From the NCBI GenBank assembly GCA_009691925.1, contig SIAG01000016.1:1-21814 (forward strand): a DNA stretch of 21,814 nt, read 5' to 3'. Below are positions 15,835 through 21,814 of the stretch, one piece after another. The DNA comes from Planctomycetaceae bacterium. Its GTDB lineage: Bacteria > Planctomycetota > Planctomycetia > Pirellulales > UBA1268. Every line of letters starts with the position of its first letter. Positions within the stretch are counted from its first letter, which is position 1. Both the position numbers and the translations under genes were made by a program. The notes under the pieces are model-generated. The model searched no databases. It was not told the DNA's origin and worked only from the letters and a program-made list of their open reading frames with translations.

Positions 15835-17775
15835 ATGGCGAAGAAGGTGGCGAAGAAAACGGCGCAGACCAAGGCTCGGAAGACGGGCCCACAGAAGGCA
15901 GCGGAGACGAAGGCCTTCGAGATCAGTCCGCGCGTGGCCCGGCAGGCTCTGGCGAAACCCTACCGGTGGCGACGAGAGGCCAAGAAGCCGGTCAGTCGGC
16001 AGCTTTGGATCTACACCCTCGACCCCTCGCTTTCGGACCGACAGGGGGGCGTGACGAAGGTGGATGTGCCGTGGGAGCCGCTTGAACCTGGACCGAAGGG
16101 GGAGCTTTTCGAGATTGACGGCGGCGGGGCACCGCTTCCGCTCAAGGATCCGGGCAAACTCGATCTCGAGGATCCGAGCTGGCTGGTCTCCGAAGGAGTA
16201 TCGCCGTCCCCTTCGAGCGCGTCGTTCCATCTCCAGATGGTCTATGCCGTCTGCAGCCTCACCTATGCCGCCTTCCGCCGGGCGCTCGGCCGCGACATCG
16301 GCTGGGCGATCGACCCCGAGGCTGTTGGCCGGACGCGGCTGCTGGTCAGGCCGTTCGCCTTCGAGCAGGCGAATGCCGGCTACGGCCGCGAGTCAGGAGA
16401 TCTGTCGTTCGGTTATTTCCGGGCGGGGCAGGAGCCGGCCGGGTTCACGATCCCAGGGGGGCTCGTATTCACGTCGCTGTCGCACGATGTCATCGCCCAC
16501 GAGACGACCCATGCCCTCCTCGATGGGCTGCGTTCCAACTTCCACGAGCCGACGAATGTCGACGTGCTGGCCTTCCACGAGGGCTTTGCCGATCTCGTGG
16601 CGCTGTTTCTTCACTTCACCTATCCCGGCGTGGTGGAGGGGGCCTTGCGGCAATCGCGCGGTGTGGTCGAGCAGGGCTCGGTGCTCGCCGAGATCGCCCG
16701 GGAGTTCGGTCACGCGCGATCACCGGGCGCGAGGGCGAAGGCGCTCCGGTCGGGGATCGATGTCGATGGCATCGAGGCCTTTGATTCCGATGGCCTGCCC
16801 GGGGCGGCGACCGATCCGGTGTCCTACGATCCGACCCTCGATCCGCACGACCTGGGAACGGTCCTGGTGTCGGCCGTGTTCGAGGCCTTCGTGACGATCA
16901 CGAGACGAAAGACGGCGCGGCTGATGCGGATCGCGGGGCTCGATCCCCGCGATTTCGGCAAGGTGCCGCTGGGGGACGCGCTCCTGGAGGCGGTCTCGAA
17001 AGAAGCCTGCGAGGTGGCGGCGCAATTCCTCACGATGTGTATCCGCGCGATCGACTACTGCCCGCCGGTCGACATGCTGTTGGGGGAGTATCTCCGCGCC
17101 CTGGTGACGGCCGATGCGGAGATGGAGCCGGTCGACAAATGGGGCTACCGGGAGGCGCTCATGCGGTCGTTCCGCCGCCGGCGGATCTTCCCCACCGACG
17201 TCCACTTCATGACGGAGGATGCGGTCCGCTGGGGGGCGCCCGAGGAGCCACTCACGATCCCCGGGCTGGCGTTCCGCGATCTGCGTTTCGAAGGGGACCC
17301 GGGGCGCCCGGCCAATGCGAAGGAGCTCGAGCGGCAGGCCGGTATTCTGGGGCGATTCGTGACCGATCCCCGCCACGCGGGGTTTTTCCGGCTCATCCCC
17401 CCGGCGGCTCCGCGGCCCAAGGGGATCGTGCAGGTGTCGCCGGCGATGGTGGAATCGATCCGGATCGCCCGGCGGGTGTCGCCCGACGGCCGGATTCTCT
17501 TCGACACGGTGGCGGAGGTGACGCAAGCCTGCACGGCGGAGATGGGGGGGAGTTTGTTCGACGTGGTGGGGGGCTGCACGATCGTCATCAACCAGAATGG
17601 CGAGGTCCGTTACACGATCGCTAAGGGGGTAGCCTCGAAGGAGCGGCTCGAGCGGCAGGCGAAGGCGATGCGCGGCCCGCTCAAGGACTTCTGGCTGCGG
17701 ACGAAGGCCGGGGCGAAGCACCGCTTCACGCCGCAGAAGGATCTCTTCCGGCTGGTCCACGGCGGGGGGCACTGA
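15835..17775 (+). CDS. Gluzincin zinc metallopeptidase of an uncharacterised large family
   Basis: The protein is 646 aa from the ATG at 15835, with GGAGGG upstream. The N terminus is a basic tail (M-A-K-K-V-A-K-K-T-A, more lysines to residue 26). A leading beta domain (I-Y-T-L-D-P and W-E-P-L-E-P-G-P-K-G-E) precedes the catalytic core, H222-E223-T-T-H226-A-L-L-D-G-L, and the gluzincin third ligand E249 in H-E-G-F-A-D. The downstream helical part, with L-T-M-C-I-R-A-I-D-Y-C-P-P-V-D, is highly characteristic of this family. The last 150 residues are a mixed domain, with V-S-P-D-G-R-I-L-F-D. The catalytic residues look intact. It has no signal peptide, so it should act in the cytoplasm. It lies 36 nt after the small gene and is probably in one operon with it. 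Confidence 0.85.
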   Translation: MAKKVAKKTAQTKARKTGPQKAAETKAFEISPRVARQALAKPYRWRREAKKPVSRQLWIYTLDPSLSDRQGGVTKVDVPWEPLEPGPKGELFEIDGGGAPLPLKDPGKLDLEDPSWLVSEGVSPSPSSASFHLQMVYAVCSLTYAAFRRALGRDIGWAIDPEAVGRTRLLVRPFAFEQANAGYGRESGDLSFGYFRAGQEPAGFTIPGGLVFTSLSHDVIAHETTHALLDGLRSNFHEPTNVDVLAFHEGFADLVALFLHFTYPGVVEGALRQSRGVVEQGSVLAEIAREFGHARSPGARAKALRSGIDVDGIEAFDSDGLPGAATDPVSYDPTLDPHDLGTVLVSAVFEAFVTITRRKTARLMRIAGLDPRDFGKVPLGDALLEAVSKEACEVAAQFLTMCIRAIDYCPPVDMLLGEYLRALVTADAEMEPVDKWGYREALMRSFRRRRIFPTDVHFMTEDAVRWGAPEEPLTIPGLAFRDLRFEGDPGRPANAKELERQAGILGRFVTDPRHAGFFRLIPPAAPRPKGIVQVSPAMVESIRIARRVSPDGRILFDTVAEVTQACTAEMGGSLFDVVGGCTIVINQNGEVRYTIAKGVASKERLERQAKAMRGPLKDFWLRTKAGAKHRFTPQKDLFRLVHGGGH

Positions 17776-17847
17776 TGAGGGGCGCGGCCGTCGCCGGATT
17801 GCAACGGTGTCGATCAACGCTTCGTCGTTTTTTCACTGGAGACAGTC

Positions 17848-18286
17848 ATGGTTGAAAGGTCGCCGAGAGATTCCGTTTCGTCATCCCTCGCCGGAATGCG
17901 GATCTGGCTTTCCGGGGCGGTCCCTGCCGGGGCGAAGCCCGAGGAGGGGGAGCGGATCCGCGACTTCGTGGCGCTGCTGGCCCGTCAGGTCTTCAATCGC
18001 GGCGGCACGATCGTTCATGGAAGTCATCCCACGATCCGGGATGTGCTCCTCGCGGAAGCGAAGCGCTATCGGCAGAAAAGCGCTCGAGATCCAGCAGTGG
18101 TTTGCGGCGAAGTTTGACCGCCAGATTCTCCGCGATCGGCTCGCGGCCGCCTTCGGGGCGGCGCCGGTGACATCGTCCCGGCTGGTTGATGCCTGGGTCC
18201 GTCTGGCGATCACCGCCTACGACGCCGAGACCGACACGCCGAAGGTCTACCAGACGCCCCACAGCCGGGCCGTGAAACCGACCTAA
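17848..18286 (+). pseudogene. Broken SLOG-type (Rossmann-like nucleotide-binding) gene
   Basis: From the ATG at 17848 (GGAG upstream) the frame reads M-R-I-W-L-S-G-A-V-P, R-D-F-V-A-L-L-A-R-Q-V-F-N-R-G-G-T-I-V-H-G-S-H-P-T-I-R-D-V-L-L. This is the start of a SLOG-type fold (strand, helix, then G-G-x-I-V-x-G-x-H-P loop). The frame stops at 18117. Skipping one A in the A4 run at 18076-18079 restores a continuous product through 18286, whose second half (F-D-R-Q-I-L-R-D-R-L-A-A-A-F-G) is helical. Even repaired, 145 aa is short for a SLOG protein, and the later strand-and-glycine motif (I-G-G-x-x-G-T-x-x-E) is absent. So it seems both frameshifted and internally deleted. SLOG proteins bind or make nucleotide ligands. 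It lies 72 nt after the gluzincin. Confidence 0.65.
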
Positions 18287-18291
18287 AATGA

Positions 18292-18501
18292 CTACGGCTT
18301 CCGCGGCTTGCGGCGGACCCGGTATTCCGAAATCCGCTTTTCGGACACGGTGCCGATCGGTGTCCAGATGCCGTCTGGCTCGGCCACATACAGCCCGAGG
18401 GCGAGTTTCTCGATCGGCATCCGCTTGGAGCGCTTCCTGGAGCCGGCAGACCTGGTGGCCTGGCTGACTTCGCGCTTGCAGATTCTGATTCCGGGAGTCA
18501 T
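18292..18501 (-). CDS. Small basic hypothetical protein (69 aa)
   Basis: The ATG at 18501 is preceded by AAGGAA at good spacing (7 nt), which supports this start over the upstream in-frame ATG (18570) and TTG (18597). The product is rich in Arg and Lys (K-R-S-K-R, R-V-R-R-K-P-R-K-P) with a beta-like centre (L-A-L-G-L-Y-V-A-E-P-D-G-I-W-T-P-I-G). I do not recognise the family. It is downstream of the cyclase on the same strand (129-nt gap) and could be a third gene of that unit, possibly nucleic-acid binding from its charge. Confidence 0.5.
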   Translation of the reverse strand: MTPGIRICKREVSQATRSAGSRKRSKRMPIEKLALGLYVAEPDGIWTPIGTVSEKRISEYRVRRKPRKP

Positions 18502-18630
18502 CCGAATTCCTTCCGCGTGATCGTCAGCCGGGGGCCGGAGTCTGTCCCGCGGCAATCCGCCCGGCGACATCCTACTCCCATCATTATCGACCGGCAACGT
18601 CTTGAAAACTCGCAGAAACCGTCTGCCGGG

Positions 18631-19920
18631 TCAAGCAGTTCGGAGGGCGAACAGGGCGGCGATTTCGTATCCGCAGGCGGCCTGGATCTCGAGCCCCTGG
18701 TCGCGGAGGCCTGTTTCGGCGATCCCTTCCAGGGGGTGGCTTCCAAAGTCGATACAGAGGACCAGGTCCTCCTGACTGATCCCCACCTGGAGGGGGACCG
18801 CCAGAAAGCGCCGCGCCTTCCTCCCGAACCCGCGGATTTTCTCCTTGCGGATCTTCCACGGAGCCGTCGACAGGGCCTCGACATACGCCTCGGGATCCTT
18901 GTCAGGGTCTGGCAGCACCGGCGTCACCTGGACCTCGCCGGTGACGAGGGCTCTGCCGAGCGGGCCTTCCCAGCCTCTCTGGGAGAGCTTTTCATATTGG
19001 GTGCCCGCGACGCTCTCCTGCCGGGCGCCGACATCGATCCCGCTCTCGAACTTCGTCGCCACGAGCCTCGGTTGCCTGGGGGGCTGCTCATCCACGCGAA
19101 CGAACAGCCGGACGCGCACTTCGCCCCGTTCGGTATCGGTCTCTCTCGGGAGGTCCAGCGACTCGAGAAACTGGGTTCGGATCTGATCGCACAGCTCGAA
19201 GAGCCTAGCCTCCATGACGTGCATATCTACAAGCCGCTCCGGGGGCTCAAGCTGCCGTGCCGCGGGATCCGCCTGCAACAGAAAGATGTTCAGATCGGGG
19301 GGCTCGCGGAGGCCGAGCTGGATCCCCCCCGGGCGCCAGTGCTGCTGTTCGGTGCCTAGCGGCACCCGCCCGAGCTTTGGCCACAATTCGCACGCATAGA
19401 TCGAGGCTCCGGCCTTCTCCGCCCACACCCCGGCGAATTGACCGGAGCAAACGATCGTCGAACGATCGGCATACGCGGTGAGCCGGCCGCAGTCCGTCGG
19501 TCCAGGGCCGAACGCCAGCCCTTTCTCCTCTTGGAAGAGGCCGCAGTGGAGGGCGATCCGGACGCCGGGCGTTCGGCTGTCGGCGTCGATGTTCGCGGAC
19601 GCATCGGCGATCCTCGATCGCAGACTTCGTGCTCGTCCGACAAACTCCTCTGCGTCGAGCCCCTCCCGACAGACGATCAATCGGTCGCCAAGCTGCCCGG
19701 CGATCGATCCGTCCGCCTCCAACTCGGCGGCCCATTCCCGGAGCGATCGAACTATGGCTCTGCCGGCCTCTGCCGACAGATTTCGATGATCGATGACATC
19801 GGCGGCGAGGAACGTGCCGAGGGTCGGACAGGAGGACGCACCTCTTTCGGCGGCTGGGATATTCGATGGCATGGGAAGAGGTCTCGGAGGAACGATGGCA
19901 TGGCGGGCAACACTCACCAT
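18631..19920 (-). CDS. Class III nucleotide cyclase-like domain fused to a GAF domain
   Basis: The protein is 429 aa from the ATG at 19920, which lies within the last 7 nt of the upstream gene; the ATG at 19872 (M17) is an alternative. Residues about 33-205 match a class III cyclase: F-L-A-A-D41-V-I-D for the first metal aspartate, Q-L-G-D79-R-L-I-V for the second, V-R-I-A-L-H-C-G, then G-P-G-P-T-D-C-G-R146-L with the transition-state arginine. The Asn expected four residues before R146 is Thr142, and the base-specifying Lys before G-D is Gly75. Residues about 235-428 look like a GAF domain: L-C-D-Q-I, then G-P-L-G-R-A-L, R-F-L-A-V-P-L-Q-V and C-I-D-F. It is probably a regulated cyclase making a signal for the coupled upstream protein. 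Product base unknown. Confidence 0.7.
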   Translation of the reverse strand: MVSVARHAIVPPRPLPMPSNIPAAERGASSCPTLGTFLAADVIDHRNLSAEAGRAIVRSLREWAAELEADGSIAGQLGDRLIVCREGLDAEEFVGRARSLRSRIADASANIDADSRTPGVRIALHCGLFQEEKGLAFGPGPTDCGRLTAYADRSTIVCSGQFAGVWAEKAGASIYACELWPKLGRVPLGTEQQHWRPGGIQLGLREPPDLNIFLLQADPAARQLEPPERLVDMHVMEARLFELCDQIRTQFLESLDLPRETDTERGEVRVRLFVRVDEQPPRQPRLVATKFESGIDVGARQESVAGTQYEKLSQRGWEGPLGRALVTGEVQVTPVLPDPDKDPEAYVEALSTAPWKIRKEKIRGFGRKARRFLAVPLQVGISQEDLVLCIDFGSHPLEGIAETGLRDQGLEIQAACGYEIAALFALRTA

Positions 19921-20747
19921 GCCCGGCGGATCACGTCGGGAAGGTCGTTGACGTTGAGCCAGGGATGATCGGGGAGATCGATGATGTCGAGGAGCGTCCG
20001 CAGACGGACGCCTGTCTGCTGGAAAAGCTTCAGCGTTTTACCCGTGCCGCGCGCGTATCCTGCGAGGAACGCATTGGCTGCGTTCTCGGGATGATCGCGG
20101 TGGCGCGAATCGAGAGTCAGAAAGGGGATAACCCAGCCGACTGCTTCGGCATGATCGATAGCCTGGAGTTGATTCGTCAGCGAGCCGTCGAGCCGGTTGA
20201 GCACCATCAAGTCGGCGAGATGACGCTCGATCGATTCGCGGGCCGTGCGTCCGGGATTCCGATGAGGGCAGAGGGTGAGGATTGCCGGTCGTTTGCCGGC
20301 GGCGGCGGTTGGTGTCGGCGGCGTGTAGCCCTTCCCGGCCACGCAGGCGTCGTAGCGGAGGAAGTTGTTGACATCCTCGGCCGCGTCTTCCAGTGGCCTG
20401 ACCGGAAGCCCCTTGAGCCATTTCGCGGCCTCCGTCCAGCGATGGTCGGCCTGCTCGGAATAGACGCGGAGATAGATCGGCTTCCCCACGCCGAGCGCGA
20501 ATCCAGCCTCGAACATCACGTTGCAGTTCGGCCGCTCGAGGAAGGCGAGGAGGCAATCCGTTTGGCGAATGTCGGTGCAGAGATCCTCGGAGATTGGGCC
20601 GTCGGGGTCGTCGCCACCGGCGCAGCGGGCGGTGTAAGCGTGGTGCGTTCCCGCCCCGCGGATGAGCGTCGGCAATTCCGCCTTGTGCTCGTCGACAGAA
20701 TGGTCCCACGCCACAAACACGGTCTTGACGGCGGGGGGGCTGCGCAT
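19914..20747 (-). CDS. Tandem nucleoside-deoxyribosyltransferase-like protein, candidate effector
   Basis: The protein is 277 aa from the ATG at 20747. The first half (residues 8-100) opens with V-F-V-A-W-D and contains T-D-I-R-Q-T-D-C-L-L-A-F and N74-C-N-V-M-F-E80-A-G-F-A-L-G-V-G-K-P. This is the signature of nucleoside 2-deoxyribosyltransferase-like Rossmannoid domains, where the Asn and Glu line the active pocket. The second half (155-245) repeats the plan: A-I-L-T-L-C-P, a helix, then E221-N222-A-A-N-A-F-L-A-G-Y-A-R-G-T-G-K-T. The expected Glu in copy 2 is Leu228. These domains cleave or bind nucleotides and act as effectors in nucleotide-signalled conflict systems. Its stop overlaps the cyclase start by 7 nt, so the pair is co-translated. 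TIR-like or SLOG alternatives are not excluded. Confidence 0.7.
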   Translation of the reverse strand: MRSPPAVKTVFVAWDHSVDEHKAELPTLIRGAGTHHAYTARCAGGDDPDGPISEDLCTDIRQTDCLLAFLERPNCNVMFEAGFALGVGKPIYLRVYSEQADHRWTEAAKWLKGLPVRPLEDAAEDVNNFLRYDACVAGKGYTPPTPTAAAGKRPAILTLCPHRNPGRTARESIERHLADLMVLNRLDGSLTNQLQAIDHAEAVGWVIPFLTLDSRHRDHPENAANAFLAGYARGTGKTLKLFQQTGVRLRTLLDIIDLPDHPWLNVNDLPDVIRRAW

Positions 20748-20787
20748 CGGAAGCCACACGAACGGGAGGAGGGCAAGCGTGGCAACG

Positions 20788-20793
20788 ATTGTA
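20788..20793 (-). promoter_or_regulatory. Candidate -10 (TACAAT) for the effector-cyclase operon
   Basis: On the minus strand TACAAT lies about 40 nt upstream of the effector ATG, placing transcription start near 20781. The -35 is weak, which would fit an activated promoter. Confidence 0.35.
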
Positions 20794-20838
20794 CACCGCT
20801 CCCCCTCCGGTGGGCTTCCCTCCACCGGGCGCCGGGAT

Positions 20839-20854
20839 GGGAGTAGGATCTCCC
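20839..20854. repeat. Inverted repeat in the effector/FGE divergent region
   Basis: GGGAG (20839-20843) and CTCCC (20850-20854) flank a 6-nt spacer. It lies between the two divergent start codons and could be a shared operator. The arms are short. Confidence 0.3.
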
Positions 20855-20874
20855 ACTGAATACGGAGGTGGAGA

Positions 20875-21814
20875 ATGTCCGAGGGCCGATCAGCGCACGA
20901 GCCGCGGCAGCAGCCGGGGGTCGCCGGGGGAGCGCCACCGGCCGGGAGCCGAAGCGCCACGGCCGAGCCGGAGGGGGCTCGTGTTGTGGCCGGAGCGGCC
21001 GCTTGGGCTGCCCTGGCCGCCGAGCCCGATCTGGAGGTGCCGTTGCCGGTGCCCGCCGGGCAAGCGGCGCTGGCGATGCGCTTCCGGCGGATCCCCGCGG
21101 GGGCGTTCGTGATGGGATCGCGGGGCAACAATCCCAATGAAGAGCCTGCACATCGGGTGATCCTCCCCCACGACTTCTGGTTGGGGAAGTTTGTCGTCTT
21201 GCAGGAGGAGTGGCAGGCGCTGGTTGAGGCTTGCACTCCCACGGGGCTCGAAGCTTCCCCCAGCCGGTTCAAGGGGCAGCGGCGGCCGGTGGAGATGGTG
21301 TCGTGGGACGAGGTCCAAGCCTGGTGCGAGGCCTGGCATGCCTGGCTCCGAGGGAACGACCACGCCCCGTCACTCGATCTCCGTGAGCTCCGCCTCCCGT
21401 CGGAGGCCGAGTGGGAATATGCCTGCCGAGCCGATTCGGAAACCGACTTCTGGAATGGCGAGGGTGAGGCGGCCCTCCGGGAGGTGGGGTGGTTTGATGG
21501 CAACGCCGGTAGCGAAACGCACGACGTCGATGAGTCGGTTGTCGCCGGCTCACCGGAGCGGCATCCGGCGGGCCTGGTGGGGATGCATGGAAATGTGTGG
21601 GAGTGGTGTGAGGATCGCTATGACCGTGGGGCCTATCGCGCTCGCCCCGATGGGTGGCCCGCGGAGAAGCCTTGGAGTGAATGGGATGAGGATTCGAAAA
21701 AATACCGCGACCGCGTGTTCCGCGGCGGGGCTTGGTCGCTACACCGCCGGGTGGTGCCGGTCGGCCGGCCGCAACTGGGCCAGGCCCGATTTCCGCTTCG
21801 ACCGCCGGGGATTC
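20875..21814 (+). CDS. FGE/SUMF1 (formylglycine-generating enzyme-like) domain protein, frameshifted, 3' end outside window
   Basis: The ATG at 20875 has a strong GGAGG site. A Pro/Ala/Gly-rich leader (residues 1-65) precedes the FGE-sulfatase domain: I-P-A-G-A-F-V-M-G-S (73-82), R-P-V-E-M-V-S-W-D-E-V (137-147), R-L-P-S-E-A-E-W-E-Y-A-C-R (173-185), G-M-H-G-N-V-W-E-W-C (236-245) and R-G-G-A-W-S (283-288). Immediately after, the frame ceases to match. Skipping one base near 21742 yields A-G-W-C-R-S-A-G-R and F-D-R-R-G-F, the expected domain ending, in the +1 frame. The catalytic copper cysteine normally after G-G-x-W is missing, so true FGE activity is doubtful. Planctomycetes have many such domains, including in conflict and signalling genes. 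It is divergent from the effector-cyclase operon. Confidence 0.85.
   Translation, partial: MSEGRSAHEPRQQPGVAGGAPPAGSRSATAEPEGARVVAGAAAWAALAAEPDLEVPLPVPAGQAALAMRFRRIPAGAFVMGSRGNNPNEEPAHRVILPHDFWLGKFVVLQEEWQALVEACTPTGLEASPSRFKGQRRPVEMVSWDEVQAWCEAWHAWLRGNDHAPSLDLRELRLPSEAEWEYACRADSETDFWNGEGEAALREVGWFDGNAGSETHDVDESVVAGSPERHPAGLVGMHGNVWEWCEDRYDRGAYRARPDGWPAEKPWSEWDEDSKKYRDRVFRGGAWSLHRRVVPVGRPQLGQARFPLRPPGI

Noticed and set aside
17780..17846. T6 run at about 17829-17834 as a terminator after the gluzincin
   Set aside because: No stable stem precedes the T-run; only 3-bp pairings are possible.
1..21814. CRISPR arrays, tRNA or rRNA genes, insertion sequences
   Set aside because: I saw no regularly spaced repeats, cloverleaf T-loop sequences, rRNA core sequences or transposase motifs.

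Overview
The window is about 21.8 kb of high-GC bacterial DNA, and its gene content points to Planctomycetota, probably Pirellulales. The markers are a giant c-type cytochrome protein of the PSCyt1/PSCyt2(DUF1549) type, a secreted PQQ-like beta-propeller protein opening with a W-P-Q-W-x-G-P motif, and a truncated-looking FGE/SUMF1 domain protein. The taxonomic call is inference from families. Every intergenic stretch is under about 210 bases. I found no tRNA, rRNA, CRISPR array or insertion sequence.

Region 1 (1-10718) reads as ordinary chromosome. It holds a partial PSCyt1-PSCyt2 gene (-), a secreted GH2 glycosidase (+), a vapBC toxin-antitoxin pair (-), a secreted PQQ-like propeller protein (+), a fatty-acyl desaturase (+), an uncharacterised beta-propeller-like protein (-) and an Fe-S bacterial cryptochrome/photolyase (+). 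The vapBC promoter, operator and start codon are superimposed. The divergent region in front of the photolyase carries repeated copies of a 9-12 bp motif.

Region 2 (10728-14296, all -) holds an ACS-type MFS transporter, an MBL-fold hydrolase and a secreted glycerophosphodiester phosphodiesterase. Spacings of about 120-150 bp suggest separate or loosely linked units.

Region 3 (14498-21814) is accessory and is the most interesting part. A + strand operon encodes a cytoplasmic M43-like zinc protease, a small HxxEEDT/VYRP-type (lipocalin-like) protein overlapping it by 4 nt, and a large gluzincin zinc protease. A broken SLOG-type nucleotide-binding gene follows. On the - strand, a protein with two tandem nucleoside-deoxyribosyltransferase-like halves overlaps by 7 nt a class III nucleotide-cyclase/GAF protein, with a 69-aa basic protein downstream. 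An FGE/SUMF1-domain gene diverges from them and changes frame close to the window edge. The cyclase plus nucleotide-binding effector pair has the architecture of a cyclic-nucleotide immunity module (Pycsar-like in logic) but with an unusual cyclase active site, a GAF domain and a non-TIR partner. Together with the protease/SLOG operon this looks like a nucleotide-centred conflict island. That interpretation is inference; the domain motifs are directly visible.
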